A stretch of DNA of 43,762 nucleotides from Candidatus Hydrogenedentota bacterium (GTDB taxonomy: Bacteria > Hydrogenedentota > Hydrogenedentia > Hydrogenedentales > JAJRTN01): assembly GCA_024278275.1 (NCBI GenBank), contig JAJRTN010000164.1, forward strand, positions 1-43,762, in the 5' to 3' direction. The notes under the pieces are model-generated. The model did not search any database and was not told the origin of the DNA. It saw only the letters and a program-made list of their open reading frames with translations. A program made the translations under genes and the position numbers. Every line of letters begins with the position of its first letter. The first letter of the stretch is position 1. Positions 1-10,405 of this stretch are shown here, piece by piece.

Positions 1-571
1 TCGTCGAAGCAACCGTCCTCGTCCGCCTTCTCCAGGCCCCCGTTCAAGCCACCTCCATAGAAATCAATCAATCAATAAAATCGGCTTTGGAATAAGGGGT
101 TGAAAAGGTCGGTCCATATCAGGGTGGGCCTTGGCCCACCAGAATTGAACCCTCACAACGAAACACACGCTCTTTGAACACAGGTGATGGTGGGCCAAGG
201 CCCACCCTACGGGATCTGTTATGCACGGACGCCCCATTTCGCCAATGAAAAACAGGCCGCCTGCCTTGCGGGCGAAGGCGACCTCTTTCACGGCCCACAG
301 TAGAAACGGATTCCAGTCGCTTTGAATGCGGCAAGATGCCGCATCTAATCTCCTTCTTCTCCACGGTTTCCCGTGCTGACGAAAACCTGTTTCCGCCTAT
401 GTCGGCGTGGCACGAACGGCGGTGGTGAAGCCCGGTTCCAACTGCGCCGGGTTTTGGGTATTCCCATGAATGTGCGTGGGAATGAGCGGGATGGGAACGC
501 TAAAACGACTTCCGGGCGGCGCCGAATCGCTTCGGGCCGCCCGGATGACAGGGCTCATTCAGGAGGTGAAA
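1..571. other. Left-edge region without an assignable gene
   Basis: No complete gene is supported here. At the extreme left edge two frames are protein-like for a short stretch. On the plus strand an open frame enters the window and stops at TAA 93-95 (about 30 residues), which could be the 3' end of a gene. On the minus strand an acidic frame runs leftward out of the window from about base 72, with a GGAGG near 57. They cannot both be real and neither can be settled from this sequence. The rest holds hairpins: inverted copies of a GTGGGCC-type palindrome, and a 19-base ATGCGGC-type hairpin at 326-344. Confidence 0.4.
122..208. repeat. Pair of inverted GTGGGCC palindromes
   Basis: The stretch at 122-140 (GGGTGGGCCTTGGCCCACC) reappears as its reverse complement at 190-208. 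Each arm is itself almost palindromic, so either arm can fold alone or the two can pair with each other across about 50 bases. This is typical of short extragenic palindromic repeats. No neighbouring gene explains it. Confidence 0.6.
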
Positions 572-1660
572 TCAGCCTTGACCGCTACGGGCGGAGGCCA
601 CGTTACCGTACATGATCCCATAAATCGGGTTATCGATTCGGGGATCAAGGGGGAATTTGTTGGAGGGGAACTTCATGAATTCCACATGGCCATCCATGTA
701 AAGAATGTTTGCGCCGCCCGGTACGTGGTTGAACTTGATGGTCGAGTCCGCCGTATCCAGGCTCGTGTTGTTGCCGTCGGTGAAATCGTCGGAGGCCTGG
801 GCGGAGACTACGTCCCACATGACAGGAATCGTGGTCTGGGCCATGGCACCGGCGGCCGGGTTATTGATGTCGGTGATCATGAAGCGCTCGGCACCTTCCT
901 TGATACGCGTGTAGCTTGTCCCGGGGATGTTTCCGGTGCTGTCGGACATCAGAGGGTGGCACCACTGCGCAAGGGGCTGTAGTGAACCGCACGACAGTGT
1001 GTCCAGATCCCGGAACATCCACGTAAAGGCATGGCCGTACTGTTCCGTGCTGGGGCGTGGCGGATCACAGGCACTGCCCGAGAAGTCATAGGAGGAGATG
1101 CCATACTTGGCGTTCTGCACGCTGATAAGGTACCTGACCTCGGCCGCGTGAACAGCCTGGATGGCCCACCAGTCCCAGACAATGTAACCGACATAGAAAT
1201 AGGAGCGGGCAATGCCCAGGACATAGTCCAGGCACTCCTTGTCAATCTCGGCGGAGGCCGGAGTAAGGTTGGGGTTCCCCACCGCATCGGCGGCACGCTG
1301 GAACACGTCCATGGGGTCGCCCGGTGGAACGAAGCCTGCTCCGACCCCATCCACGCCGTGTGAATCGGACGGACAAAGAGCAATGGCGTAATCGGTCCAG
1401 TATTCCGGATAGAGCGCCTCGCCCGATACGAACCAGTTGGCTGCCTGCAGATGCTTGGAGCGCGGCGGGAACTTGCCTTTGTTCTCGCCGCTGTACATCT
1501 TGAGAACGAGCCCCCATTGCTTGAGGTTGTTTGCGCAGCTTGCGCGGCGGGCGGCCTCGCGGGCCCGTGCCAACGCGGGCAGCAGGATCGCCGCCAGGAT
1601 ACCAATAATGGCGATAACGACCAACAACTCAATTAGTGTGAATCCTCGACATCTTTTCAT
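572..1660 (-). CDS. DUF1559-type pseudopilin-like secreted protein (copy 1)
   Basis: 362 residues. The N-terminus has a type IV prepilin/type II secretion pseudopilin signal: a short basic leader, then [20 protein letters not shown] (cleavage after Gly, Glu at mature position 5), followed by the alpha helix ending in NNLKQWG. The C-terminus has [17 protein letters not shown], the H-x(8-9)-DG motif of the DUF1559 family. Near residue 265 is the stretch [15 protein letters not shown], shared with the two other copies in this window. The body between is unrelated at a glance to those copies. The start is firm: AAAGGAG lies 9 bases before the ATG, and a strong promoter lies about 120 bases upstream. 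Proteins of this family are abundant in Planctomycetes-related bacteria. Their substrate is unknown; a role in surface or periplasmic glycan binding is only an inference. Confidence 0.9.
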   Translation of the reverse strand: MKRCRGFTLIELLVVIAIIGILAAILLPALARAREAARRASCANNLKQWGLVLKMYSGENKGKFPPRSKHLQAANWFVSGEALYPEYWTDYAIALCPSDSHGVDGVGAGFVPPGDPMDVFQRAADAVGNPNLTPASAEIDKECLDYVLGIARSYFYVGYIVWDWWAIQAVHAAEVRYLISVQNAKYGISSYDFSGSACDPPRPSTEQYGHAFTWMFRDLDTLSCGSLQPLAQWCHPLMSDSTGNIPGTSYTRIKEGAERFMITDINNPAAGAMAQTTIPVMWDVVSAQASDDFTDGNNTSLDTADSTIKFNHVPGGANILYMDGHVEFMKFPSNKFPLDPRIDNPIYGIMYGNVASARSGQG

Positions 1661-1787
1661 GTTTGCCGTCTCCTTTTTGTGCCTTGCGGTGAGAACGCGA
1701 CCACCGCGCCCCGCACCATCGTTCTCCTGAATGAATTAGGCCTTGCCCGTCCGCCAGGGAGCCCGGCCGGGCAAAACACCACCTATT

Positions 1788-1816
1788 GTTATACATGGGC
1801 GCTGCCTGTCTGTCAA
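1788..1816 (-). promoter_or_regulatory. Sigma70-type promoter of DUF1559 copy 1
   Basis: On the minus strand a perfect -35 box TTGACA (1811-1816) is followed after exactly 17 bases by TATAAC (1788-1793). It would start transcription near 1781 and give a leader of about 120 bases before the ATG at 1660. This is the best consensus promoter in the window. Confidence 0.8.
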
Positions 1817-1862
1817 TGGTAAAAACAGTGGTCGTTCATGCGGCGTAGTGTACCAATAGAGT

Positions 1863-2247
1863 AGTCCCTTACCCGTGATTTCCGTATAAATGGTCGCGAA
1901 AACGTGCTTGCCCCTCCTTTCCGTCATGCCCACGGGCGCGGAAATCCTGAGCAATGACGGCCTATGGAAGACGTGAACGCATACCGACGGAGAAAACTGC
2001 TGAATTATTCGATATCTCCATCCTAACCCGACCGAGCAGGAACCAAGAATCGCTACAGCCGTCCGTGCCACGACCAACCGTCATCCCCGCGAAAGCGGGG
2101 AACCATAATAGGAAGCAACACCTTGACCTTTCCCGTGGATTCCCGCCTTCGCGGGAATGACGGAAGGGAGGGACAAAGACCCGTTTTCGTGACCATTGGT
2201 GCAGCACTTCACGGGTAAGGGACTAACCCGGTCGAGCCGGAACCAGG
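1863..2247. repeat. Composite palindromic intergenic repeat, fullest copy
   Basis: Three modules are seen. R1, about 50 bases (TCCCTTACCCGTG then ATGGTCGCGAAAACGTG), lies at 1863-1917 and again inverted at 2162-2224. R2 (GGAACCAAGAATCGCTACAG) lies at about 2038-2058, with a related GGTCGAGCCGGAACCA at 2231-2247. R3, a terminal inverted repeat element, lies at 2078-2163 with arms CCGTCATCCCCGCGAA and TTCGCGGGAATGACGG. Related modules occur at 10141-10315, 15620-15728, 35444-35500 and 43518-43640, always between genes. The structure resembles REP/MITE-type elements. No coding capacity is visible. Confidence 0.8.
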
Positions 2248-2603
2248 TTTTGTCTCCATGGGAACCCCGTGGTTCCAGGAAAAAGCAGCCACCATTCCCG
2301 GTAATTCGGTAGGGTGTCGCACTCCCACGCGACCGTTGGCGGCGAAGGCCCCACGCCAGGGGGGAGTGCCTTTCCCGGGGGGAACCGCCTTTGGTCAACG
2401 GACAAGCGCCCTACCCCCATCCGCCTGGCGCCGGCGGCACCGGCAGGGGCGTGTGCTCCGTGAACCGCTCACCACGCAACAGCGATTTTACCATGGCAAA
2501 CCGTCCCCATTCACGGGCCGCTGAGAGGTGCGTCTCGATGCACTACTACGAAGCCACTTCCGAAAATGGCACCTGTAGGGTCGTCGCCTTTTCCAACATG
2601 CAA

Positions 2604-4601
2604 TCAACCCCAGATCCGGTAGGTTTGTATTTGGGCGAAAATGCTGTATAGGGTCCAGAGGCTGCCCACGGTGAATTCGCCCATCACCAGGCCGACGAAG
2701 AAGGGCAGGGCTTTCCGGTAGAGCTGGGCGCCGCCGTAGCGCACGATGAGTGCCTTGATGAGCCAACCGAGGAAGAGGCAAAACCAGAGGCGGTCCATGG
2801 ACCAGGAGGTGGAGGTGGCGTAGCCGACGGGGTGCCATGCCCACCAGGTGAAGCGCATCCGCATGGCGCCCAGCAGGAGGGAAAAGACCAGGCCCACCAC
2901 GGTGGCCATTGTGGCCGCGATGCGTGGCCGCCGGGGAAAAACCATCCAACTGTTCATTTTATTCCAGGCCTCGGAGGAGAAAGCGTCTCCCGCGATTTTT
3001 CCGCTGTAACCATGGACATACAGGACGTGCAGCAGCGCCCAGAAGCAGATGATGGCCCCCACCACCACGGCAAGAAACATGGCCTTGGAGATACTGCGCG
3101 AAGTGATGCCGGTGAGTTGGGCCAGTTTGTAGCCTTCCATGTCGTGGGGCGAAAAGTGGGAACGGTAGGCACGGTTGAACCAGAAGAACATGGTAAACGC
3201 CGCGATGTTGCCATGTCCGAGGGCGCGCGTGCCCAAGGCGTTGTGGATGAGGGCGTCGGGTCCCATGCCATGCAGGTCGTGGGCCGGTGGGCCCAGTTCG
3301 GCCCGCATTCGGGCAATGGCTATGGAGTAGAGAAAGAAGATGGCGAAAAACACGGCGAGCACCGCCAAACTGTGAATCATGTCGCCCGCGGTTATGGTCT
3401 CGCCCTCCGGGCGGGCCATGGTCAAGAGGAGTCCCTGCGTGAGCAGGATCCCGATACAGAGCAGGAAGAGAAGCAGGATGGTGCGGTAGCGGAAGGGTTC
3501 TCTCGATTCGTCCGCCCCGCCGGGCCGGCCCAGGATGGCGAGGCCCACGCGGTAGAGATGACGCCGTGAGATCCAGATGGCGAGCAGCCCGAGGGCGATA
3601 TAGCCGCCGGCGGCCTGCTCGTTCGCAAAGGGGAACCCGGGGAGTTCGTTCATCCCAATGGCGGCGGCGATCACCTGTTGGAGTTTGAAAAAGATGAAGA
3701 AAAACCAGCAACTGAAGGCGAGGTCCACGGGGATGAAAAAGGTGAGGCCAATGACGAAGGGATAGAGGTTGAACTCGGTATTGGCAATGACGTTCCAGGG
3801 GCGCTCCACCAGGTATTCCTGAAAGGTGAATACCTTCACGATGGGAATATAGGGAAAATTGGGGTGGAGAAAGTTGATGCCGTTGATGATGTCAATGACC
3901 GCCGCGATGCCGAAGGCCAGCCAGAACAAACGGTTGGCGAGAAGCATGCGCAACTGCGTGACGATCATGATGGGGATCTGTATGACCGGGAAGGTGAGCT
4001 TCTCCCGCTCGGTCCACTGGGCGCGGAAAAACATGTTGATGGTCATGAGGGCGCCCATGAGCGCCACCAGGAACAACAGCCAGAAGGCCAGGGGAGGCGC
4101 CCAGGAGGCGAGGGTTTCCCATCGGTAGAGGGTCGAATTCCCGGTGGAGAGACCGGCTAGGGTTTCCGAATCGCCATGGACGATGGCCCAATCGGGTATG
4201 TAACGGAGAATGCCGTTTTCCCAGTTATTTTGGGGGTTGGCGGCGAACATGGGGAAGGCCAGCATGGGGATAATGATCTGGAGCAGGTCGTGACTGCAAA
4301 AGGCGCTCACGATGGAGAGCATCATGTAGATGGTGAGCAACTCTCCAGGGGTCAAAGCGTGGCGGGGCCATCGGCGTTCGACGAAAAGATTCAGCAGGGC
4401 GAGTATGAAAAGCACGAAGGTAACGTGAGCGAAAAGGGAAATGGCGGAGAAACTGGCGGAGAACCAGATCATCTCCATCTGGACCATCCAGAGGCAGAGC
4501 AGGGGCATCAAGGCGATGGCCAAGGCCATGGACCGCGCCGTCGCGAAGCGGGGCGCAACCTTCCCCGAAAGGACGGGCCCCGCCTTTTCCAACTCCGCCA
4601 T
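2604..4601 (-). CDS. Polytopic membrane protein, DUF6785/DUF6784-like
   Basis: 665 residues with more than a dozen hydrophobic segments spread from residue 20 to the end, including a dense N-terminal set, a central [20 protein letters not shown] helix and C-terminal helices. Large integral membrane proteins of this layout (DUF6785 with DUF6784) are common in Planctomycetes and Lentisphaerae relatives and are distantly reminiscent of oligopeptide-type transporters. No substrate can be assigned. The start at 4601 is preferred over an in-frame ATG 45 bases upstream because AAAGGGG sits 8 bases before it. The gene is divergent from the sulfatase at 4706, about 100 bases away, so the two may share a control region. 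A role in moving a desulfated product is speculative. Confidence 0.8.
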   Translation of the reverse strand: MAELEKAGPVLSGKVAPRFATARSMALAIALMPLLCLWMVQMEMIWFSASFSAISLFAHVTFVLFILALLNLFVERRWPRHALTPGELLTIYMMLSIVSAFCSHDLLQIIIPMLAFPMFAANPQNNWENGILRYIPDWAIVHGDSETLAGLSTGNSTLYRWETLASWAPPLAFWLLFLVALMGALMTINMFFRAQWTEREKLTFPVIQIPIMIVTQLRMLLANRLFWLAFGIAAVIDIINGINFLHPNFPYIPIVKVFTFQEYLVERPWNVIANTEFNLYPFVIGLTFFIPVDLAFSCWFFFIFFKLQQVIAAAIGMNELPGFPFANEQAAGGYIALGLLAIWISRRHLYRVGLAILGRPGGADESREPFRYRTILLLFLLCIGILLTQGLLLTMARPEGETITAGDMIHSLAVLAVFFAIFFLYSIAIARMRAELGPPAHDLHGMGPDALIHNALGTRALGHGNIAAFTMFFWFNRAYRSHFSPHDMEGYKLAQLTGITSRSISKAMFLAVVVGAIICFWALLHVLYVHGYSGKIAGDAFSSEAWNKMNSWMVFPRRPRIAATMATVVGLVFSLLLGAMRMRFTWWAWHPVGYATSTSWSMDRLWFCLFLGWLIKALIVRYGGAQLYRKALPFFVGLVMGEFTVGSLWTLYSIFAQIQTYRIWG

Positions 4602-4705
4602 ATGCTCATTCCCCTTTCGTCCGGACGAGAAGGCGCTTCTTGCCAAACCTTCCCGCGGTGATTATGATGGGAGCGTTGGATGCCCGAACACGAAGAGGAA
4701 GCATA

Positions 4706-6136
4706 ATGAACCGGCGCAGTTTCTTCAAGACCACGGCCGCGGGTACTCTGGGCGTTTTACTGGCGGAGACTGCCCACGGCACGGGGGCCGGGGCCTCCCG
4801 CCCGAATATCATCTTCGTCATGGCGGACGATCATGCGTCGCACGCGCTAAGCTGCTATGGAAGCGTTATCAACAAAACCCCCCATCTTGATCGTATCGCC
4901 GAGGAAGGGATGCGTTTCGAGAACTGCTTCGTCACCAACTCCATTTGCGCGCCAAGCCGGGCGGTGCTGCTCACGGGGAAATACAGCCACCTCAATGGCG
5001 TACCCACCAACCGCGAAAGGTTTGATGGGGGCCAGCAGACCTTCCCCAAGTTGCTCCGGGCCGCGGGCTACCAGACGGCCCTGGTGGGCAAGTGGCATCT
5101 CAAGAGCGAACCGACGGGCTTCGACTACTGGAACATCCTCACGGGACAGGGCGTATACCATGATCCCACGTTTATCGAAATGGGTGAGCGAAAGCGTCAT
5201 AGGGGGTATGTGACGGATCTCATTACGGATTTCGCCATGGATTTCCTGGAGAGACGGGACCGGGAAAAACCTTTCTGCCTGCTCTTCCACCACAAGGCCC
5301 CCCACCGCCGCTGGTTCCCCGACGACAAGCACGCGCATCTCTACGAGGTGGTGGACATCCCGGAACCGGCGACCTTTAACGACGACTACGCCACGCGCGG
5401 CACGGCGGCCCACACCCAGGAAATGACGGTGGAGTTCCACCTGACGCCCGAGGACCTCAAGCAGGAACCGCCGGAGGGGCTGAGCGGCGCGGCGCTGAAG
5501 CACTGGAAATATGAACGGTATATCAAGGACTACCTGCGGTGTATTGCTTCCATCGATGATAACATGGGCCGTTTTCTGGACTACCTGGACAGGAGCGGAC
5601 TGGCGGAGAATACGATCATCATCTATACCTCGGACCAGGGTTTCTACCTGGGGGATCATGGCTGGTTTGACAAACGTTTCATGTACGAGGAGTCCTTGCG
5701 AACGCCCATGATCGCCCGCTTCCCCGGCCGGATCAAGGCGGGGACCGTGTGCGGGAAGATGGTGTTGAACCTGGACTGGGCCCCCACTCTGCTTGACGTG
5801 GCGGGGGTGGAGATTCCTGATGACATGCAAGGGAAAAGCCTCGTGCCGCTTATGGAAGGGAGGCGGCCCCGTGATTGGCGCAGTAGTTTTTACTACCAGT
5901 ATACGGAATACCCTTCCGTCCATGCCGTGCGCCGCCACTACGGAGTGCGCACGAAACGCTATAAGCTGATTCACTTTTATCACGACATGGACGAGTGGGA
6001 ACTGTATGACCTGAAAAAGGACCCCCACGAGTTGAAGAATATTTACGGGAAACCCGGATATGCGCGCATTACCGCCGGGCTCAAGCGGGAGTTGACCCGG
6101 TTGCGGAAGGAGTTAAAGGTTCCGGCGGAGGGGTAG
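4706..6136 (+). CDS. Tat-exported Cys-type sulfatase
   Basis: 476 residues, a normal length for family S1 sulfatases. The N-terminus (NRRSFFK followed by a hydrophobic stretch) is a twin-arginine signal. The mature protein opens with [11 protein letters not shown], whose D41-D42 are metal ligands. C81-A-P-S-R is the formylglycine signature C-x-P-S-R, so Cys81 should be converted to formylglycine. GKWHL near residue 130 and [16 protein letters not shown] near residue 315 are the other conserved active-site stretches. The start at 4706 is chosen because GAGGAAG precedes it and the Tat motif begins there; an upstream in-frame ATG at 4640 lacks both. It probably removes sulfate esters from glycans in the periplasm; the exact substrate cannot be read from the sequence. 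No dedicated formylglycine-generating enzyme is in the window. Confidence 0.93.
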   Translation: MNRRSFFKTTAAGTLGVLLAETAHGTGAGASRPNIIFVMADDHASHALSCYGSVINKTPHLDRIAEEGMRFENCFVTNSICAPSRAVLLTGKYSHLNGVPTNRERFDGGQQTFPKLLRAAGYQTALVGKWHLKSEPTGFDYWNILTGQGVYHDPTFIEMGERKRHRGYVTDLITDFAMDFLERRDREKPFCLLFHHKAPHRRWFPDDKHAHLYEVVDIPEPATFNDDYATRGTAAHTQEMTVEFHLTPEDLKQEPPEGLSGAALKHWKYERYIKDYLRCIASIDDNMGRFLDYLDRSGLAENTIIIYTSDQGFYLGDHGWFDKRFMYEESLRTPMIARFPGRIKAGTVCGKMVLNLDWAPTLLDVAGVEIPDDMQGKSLVPLMEGRRPRDWRSSFYYQYTEYPSVHAVRRHYGVRTKRYKLIHFYHDMDEWELYDLKKDPHELKNIYGKPGYARITAGLKRELTRLRKELKVPAEG

Positions 6137-6229
6137 AGGGCCTTTCACGGGATGACGGTTCCGATGGGGTTGGGAGTAACCCGGTCGGGGTGCGGCCTCC
6201 CTCCCACGCCCTACCCGCCCGTTGACGGG

Positions 6230-6823
6230 TTACCGGTTCCGCAATGCCGTCGTCGGTACGGCGCCTTCACGCAACACCCGGCCCGTGTCGGGGTCAAAGA
6301 CGGTCGAAGGTTTTCCATGCGGCAGGCGTCCGCCATCCAAGGCCAGGGCCACGCCGGGCAAATCGATTTCCTGAAGCGACCTGGCGGCCTCTTCGCCGGA
6401 GCGGTTGGCCGACGTCGAGGTGATGGCGCCGCCGAAGGCTTCGCAAAGGCGCCGGGCCACCGCGCAGTCGGGGCATCGCACGCATACCTTGTTTGCCCCG
6501 GCGGTTATTGCGTCTGGAAGGTGGTCGTTCCGGGGGAAAAGCAGCGACAGGGGCCCCGGCCAGAAGGTGTCCATGTAAACGCGTGCGGCGTGACTCACCT
6601 CGGCGGTCACGCGGGGGAGCTGGGAACGGTCCGAAACGATAAGTAGAATGGGGTTGCTTTCTTCGCGGCCCTTGACCGTGAAGAGCCGGGCGATGGCCTC
6701 GGTGGAAAAGGGATCCACGGCCAGGCCGTAGACCGTTTCGGTGGGATAGGCCACCACGCCGCCCCGGCGGAGGGCCTCGACGGCCAGGGCAATACCCGCC
6801 GCATCGGGAAGAAGGGTTTTCAT
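6230..6823 (-). CDS. tsaC: L-threonylcarbamoyladenylate synthase (TsaC/YrdC family)
   Basis: 197 residues, the size of a stand-alone YrdC domain without the Sua5 extension. It shows YPTETVYGLAVDP near residue 27, KGREESNPILLIV near residue 50, WPGPLSLLF near residue 88 and TSTSANRSGEE near residue 138, all hallmark stretches. The enzyme makes threonylcarbamoyl-AMP from threonine, bicarbonate and ATP for the t6A37 modification of ANN-decoding tRNAs. The start at 6823 overlaps the stop of rdgB by 4 bases, so translation is probably coupled. Longer upstream frames have no matching domain. Confidence 0.93.
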   Translation of the reverse strand: MKTLLPDAAGIALAVEALRRGGVVAYPTETVYGLAVDPFSTEAIARLFTVKGREESNPILLIVSDRSQLPRVTAEVSHAARVYMDTFWPGPLSLLFPRNDHLPDAITAGANKVCVRCPDCAVARRLCEAFGGAITSTSANRSGEEAARSLQEIDLPGVALALDGGRLPHGKPSTVFDPDTGRVLREGAVPTTALRNR

Positions 6824-7416
6824 GGAAGGCTTTCGAGGTAGGCCCGTATCGCGGAAAAGGCACGGCCCCGATGGCTGAGCTTGTGCTTCTCCTCGGCGCT
6901 CATCTCGCCGAAGGTACGCGCATGACCTTCGGGAACGAAGAGCGGATCGTAGCCAAACCCGTTGGCGCCAAAGCATTCCATGGCGATGTGTCCCTCCACC
7001 GTGCCACGCACCACGTGCGGGTCGCTCCCGGGCAGGATAAGGGCCGCGCAACAGACGAAGCGCGCGGTCCGTTCGTGCCAGGGGTAGTTTTCCAGGGCGC
7101 CCAGGAGCTTTTCGTTGTTGTCGGCGTAGGTGCAACCCGCGCCCGCGTAGCGCGCTGAAAAGATGCCGGGGGCGCCCTCCAGGGCGTCCACTTCCAGGCC
7201 CGAATCATCGGCGACGCAGGCGACGCCGAAGTGTTCGCCGTAGTAGCGGGCTTTCTTGATGGCGTTTTCCTTGAAGGTGGTCCCGTCTTCTTCCGGTTCG
7301 GAGACTGGGGGGAAATCCGGCAGACTCTTCACATCCCAGGGGAGACCTTCGAGCAAATGCGCGAGTTCACGGGCCTTGTCCTGGTTGCCCGAACCAATCA
7401 GCAATACGTCAGCCAC
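6820..7416 (-). CDS. rdgB: Non-canonical purine NTP pyrophosphatase (RdgB/HAM1)
   Basis: 198 residues. The start is a GTG at 7416, because AGAAGGAGG lies about 9 bases upstream and the family's first strand ([16 protein letters not shown]) begins directly after it; an upstream start would add an unrelated basic tail. Conserved stretches are SGNQDK near residue 10, [12 protein letters not shown] near residue 44, [16 protein letters not shown] near residue 70, [12 protein letters not shown] near residue 150 and the C-terminal SHRGRAF. The enzyme hydrolyses ITP, dITP and XTP to the monophosphates, keeping deaminated purines out of nucleic acids. It overlaps rph by 8 bases and tsaC by 4. Confidence 0.95.
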   Translation of the reverse strand: MADVLLIGSGNQDKARELAHLLEGLPWDVKSLPDFPPVSEPEEDGTTFKENAIKKARYYGEHFGVACVADDSGLEVDALEGAPGIFSARYAGAGCTYADNNEKLLGALENYPWHERTARFVCCAALILPGSDPHVVRGTVEGHIAMECFGANGFGYDPLFVPEGHARTFGEMSAEEKHKLSHRGRAFSAIRAYLESLP

Positions 7417-8119
7417 GGCCCAGTGCCTCCTTCTGTCGCGCCACGAGGGCGCGGCATCCCGTTTCACCCAGTGCCAGGAGTGTATCCAGGGCCGCGCGTG
7501 AAAAGGGTGCGCCCTCCGCGCTGCCCTGCACCTCGATAAAGTTTCCCTCGCCGTTCATGACGATGTTCATATCCACTTCGGCGGCCGAGTCTTCCTCGTA
7601 ACAAAGGTCCAGCAGGGAAAGGCCCTCGACTATTCCCACGCTCACCGCGGCGCAGTGGCTCAAGACGGGCTGCCTGTCCATACTTCCGGCGGACACGGCT
7701 TTCTCCAGGGCGTCATGGAGTGCCACGAAACCGCCGGTAATGGCGGCGGTGCGCGTGCCGCCATCGGCCTGGATGACATCGCAGTCCACGGTGATCAGGC
7801 ACTCGCCCAGGGCCTCAAGATCCACCACGGCCCGCAGCGACCGTCCGATGAGACGGCTGATCTCCATGGCGCGGCCCTTCTTCACCGAATCACGCCTGAT
7901 CCGTTCGTTCCCGCTGCCGGGCAGCATGGCATATTCCGCCGTGACCCACCCCTTGCCGGAATCCCGGAGCCAGGGTGGCACGCGTTTTTCCATGATGGCC
8001 GTGCAAATAACGCGCGTGTCGCCAAAACTCACCAGCACCGAACCGTCGGCGTGCCTGGTAAAGTGGCGCTCCATCGTGACCGGGCGCAAGGCGTTGGTCG
8101 CCCTTCCATCGCTTCGCAT
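7409..8119 (-). CDS. rph: Ribonuclease PH
   Basis: 236 residues, full length for the family. [13 protein letters not shown] opens the protein, GRSLRAV near residue 85 supplies a phosphate-binding Arg, and [16 protein letters not shown] near residue 118 is the family signature. The C-terminal part has [17 protein letters not shown]. RNase PH trims tRNA 3' ends phosphorolytically. The ATG at 8119 is preferred to the GTG at 8137 because AGGGAG is 9 bases upstream and the conserved N-terminus begins here. It is the first gene of the tight rph-rdgB-tsaC set; rph-rdgB pairing is widespread in bacteria. Confidence 0.95.
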   Translation of the reverse strand: MRSDGRATNALRPVTMERHFTRHADGSVLVSFGDTRVICTAIMEKRVPPWLRDSGKGWVTAEYAMLPGSGNERIRRDSVKKGRAMEISRLIGRSLRAVVDLEALGECLITVDCDVIQADGGTRTAAITGGFVALHDALEKAVSAGSMDRQPVLSHCAAVSVGIVEGLSLLDLCYEEDSAAEVDMNIVMNGEGNFIEVQGSAEGAPFSRAALDTLLALGETGCRALVARQKEALGRG

Positions 8120-8145
8120 GGACAAAGTCTCCCTCACCCCCTCGG

Positions 8146-9741
8146 TTAGTGGGTAACCGCTTCCGGATCCTTGGCCACGGCCTCGTGTTTGTTCTCCAGG
8201 CGTTTGGCGGTTTCGGCGGCCATCTGCGTTTCGTGAACATCGCGATGGTACTTCTGGAGCAGTTCGGTCCAGACGGAGCTCTCGCGGAGGATGTCCACGG
8301 CGCGCCGGAGCTGCCGGTCTTCCTTGGTCCGCTTTTGTTCGCGGAGGCGGTCGCCCTGCTTGGCCAGGAGATCCGCAGTCTCGTCGCCCATGACCTTTCG
8401 AACCTCCTCGATAACGCGGCGTTCCTCTTCGCTGGGGCCGTCGGGCACCTCGATGACCTTATCCCCCGTGACGCTTCCGTGGTTCAGCAGGAGCACAAGC
8501 TCCGGGTTGTCCTCGTAGGTCGAGGTCATCTGGAGATAAAGGGCGCGTTCCTCGTCCAGGTCCATAACCTCTTCCACGTCGGGCAGAATACCCTGTTTGT
8601 TAATCGTCACATCAGCGGGCGTGTAATAGAGTGCCGTGGTGAGACGCAGGGCCGTGTTCCGGGGGCGCGCCAAGGGAATAATGGTTTGTACGCTGCCCTT
8701 GCCATAGGTCTTTTCACCGACCACGATGGCCCGTTTGTGGAACTGGAGGGCGCCCGTGACGATTTCGGAGGAGCTGGCGGTCTGATCGTTGACGAGAATG
8801 ATCATGGGCATTTCTTTTGGTAAGACGGGTGACCGGCCGGTTTTGAGTACCATGTCGTCGTTGCTGGGGCGTCCGTCTTCGCTCTTGCGTCCTCGCGTAT
8901 ACGTGACCAGGGAGTGCTTGGGAAGGAACAACTCACAAACCTGCTGACTCGCCGTCAACAGTCCGCCGGGATTCCACCGCAGGTCGAGCACGAAAGACCG
9001 CATCCCCTGGTCCAGGAACTCCTCCAATCGTTTTTCCAGGTCGCGGGCCGTATTGTCCTTGAAGTCGCTGATCCGAATATAGCCGATACCACCATCGAGC
9101 AGGCGCGCTTCCTTGATACTTTCGAGGGGTACTTTGGCGCGCTTTACCTTGACCTCGATGATCTCGCCCGTGCCCGGGCCATCCCCGCCACGACGGATGG
9201 TCAGGTTGACATAGGTGCCCCGGGGACCGCGGATCCGTTTGGCCATCGCATCAAGGAGCCTGAAAGCGGGGTCGTCCGCGCCTTCTTCCATCATTTCCTG
9301 GGCGGTTTTGCCATCCACCGCCGTGATGACGTCGAATGACTTGATTCCCGCCTTGGCCGCGGGGGAACCCTTCACCGGCGAGAACACCATGACCTCGCCC
9401 GCGTCGTTGGGCTTGATGGTAATGCCGATGCCCTCGAACTCGCCTCGCGTATCTTCCTTCATCTCCTGCAAGGCCCGCTCGGGTATAAAGCTGCTGTGCT
9501 GATCCAGCGTGGCCATCATGCCGGCCAGGGCACCCTCGATCACATGGTCCAGATCGGGGTCATACACGTACTTGTCCAGGATTTCGGTCAACACGACGGC
9601 CACGGGCTCAATCTGTTGAAAGGTATCCACGGCCTCGCCCGGCTTCATACGCTGGGCAAACCCGTTGGTTAAGACCAAAGTCGCCAGGATCAAAAAGGTC
9701 AGCAAGGCCAGAAATTCACTTTTACTGCTTCGATTGCGCAT
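8146..9741 (-). CDS. ctpA: Carboxyl-terminal processing protease (S41, CtpA type)
   Basis: 531 residues. A signal anchor occupies residues 9-30. An N-terminal helical part is followed by a PDZ domain at about 105-205 (GIGITIK through [13 protein letters not shown]) and the S41 protease core at about 215-390. The catalytic dyad is most likely S323 in QTASSSE and K348 in YGKGSVQ, 25 residues apart as in the family. The last 100 residues are charged and helical. The enzyme cleaves periplasmic proteins from their C-termini. The start at 9741 has GGAG 7 bases upstream; the longer frame to 10080 runs into repeat-rich DNA and is not credible. It lies 27 bases upstream of rph and could be cotranscribed with it. 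Confidence 0.93.
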   Translation of the reverse strand: MRNRSSKSEFLALLTFLILATLVLTNGFAQRMKPGEAVDTFQQIEPVAVVLTEILDKYVYDPDLDHVIEGALAGMMATLDQHSSFIPERALQEMKEDTRGEFEGIGITIKPNDAGEVMVFSPVKGSPAAKAGIKSFDVITAVDGKTAQEMMEEGADDPAFRLLDAMAKRIRGPRGTYVNLTIRRGGDGPGTGEIIEVKVKRAKVPLESIKEARLLDGGIGYIRISDFKDNTARDLEKRLEEFLDQGMRSFVLDLRWNPGGLLTASQQVCELFLPKHSLVTYTRGRKSEDGRPSNDDMVLKTGRSPVLPKEMPMIILVNDQTASSSEIVTGALQFHKRAIVVGEKTYGKGSVQTIIPLARPRNTALRLTTALYYTPADVTINKQGILPDVEEVMDLDEERALYLQMTSTYEDNPELVLLLNHGSVTGDKVIEVPDGPSEEERRVIEEVRKVMGDETADLLAKQGDRLREQKRTKEDRQLRRAVDILRESSVWTELLQKYHRDVHETQMAAETAKRLENKHEAVAKDPEAVTH

Positions 9742-10405
9742 CAAGCTTCTCCGATTCACCCGGGAGGGCGAACGTCGTGCCGAAGCGGCACGCGCTGCCT
9801 CCCGTTCCATGAGTGTACCAAATGGCCCCCGGGATTGCATGTAAGTGCCCGGGAAGTCCGCGTACAGTGGCGGCGGTTCTCCGGGACAATGGCGGATTTC
9901 CCCGTCAAGGAATTGCGTCATCCCCAACGATCTGGCTATACTCGACGATGACAGGGAACAGGGGCATTGGAGTAACCGTTCATGCCCCTTCCATGGGCCG
10001 GCATTGCGAGGGAGCCAAAGCGACCGTGGAATCCGGGTACATCCCAAACACTCCCTTACACCCGATTGCCGTGTCACCATACTTTTCCAAAAGAGTACTT
10101 TCGCTGTCGGGCAGGGGCCTGTTCCCTGCGATAACGAATCAGTCTCTTTCCGTACGGATGGTCACGAAAATGTGTTTTTCCCTTCCTTCCGTTGTTTCCG
10201 CGAAAGGGGGAATCCACGGAATGGTCAAGGTGTTGTCCCGTGTCATGGCGCCCCGCTTTCGCGGCGATGACGCGGCTGTTGCGATGCTTGGTTCCGGCGG
10301 CGCCGGGTTAGGTTGGAGAGCCGTGAACGGCTCCCCACTAATTTAACACCCGACATGCCAGGATTATTGCATTTTCTTGTTTTTTGACGCCCGGGATGGA
10401 GAATT
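9742..10405. other. Intergenic region between divergent ctpA and lon
   Basis: About 660 bases separate these divergent genes. A reversed copy of the composite repeat lies at 10141-10315. A short hairpin (AGCCG-TGAA-CGGCT) sits near 10319-10332, just before lon. No CIRCE or other recognised heat-shock element was seen upstream of lon. No gene is supported. Confidence 0.6.
10141..10315. repeat. Composite intergenic repeat, reversed copy
   Basis: R1 (TTTCCGTACGGATGGTCACG, running to TGTTTTTCCC) lies at 10141-10185. It is followed by the R3 element at 10189-10275, whose inner part (TCCACGGAATGGTCAAGGTG) is the reverse complement of that at 2110-2140, and then R2 inverted (TGCTTGGTTCCGG) at about 10285-10297. 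The arms of R3 are more degraded than in the 2078-2163 copy. Confidence 0.7.

Larger units (their letters stand above)
1661..2603. other. Long intergenic region with composite repeats, no gene
   Basis: This gap separates two minus-strand genes. It holds the promoter of the pseudopilin gene, a composite repeat at 1863-2247, a short GGAACC/GGTTCC hairpin near 2262-2277, and about 320 bases up to 2603 in which nothing recognisable is seen. Open frames here show no domain, no convincing ribosome site and unconvincing composition. Confidence 0.7.

Noticed and set aside
470-982. Plus-strand frame overlapping the first pseudopilin gene
   Set aside because: It is antisense to a well-supported gene and has no domain.
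4847-6028. Minus-strand open frame opposite the sulfatase
   Set aside because: It is a shadow of the high-GC sulfatase gene and has no domain or ribosome site.
8120-8137. GTG start extending RNase PH by six residues
   Set aside because: The ribosome site fits the ATG at 8119 and the family's N-terminus begins there.
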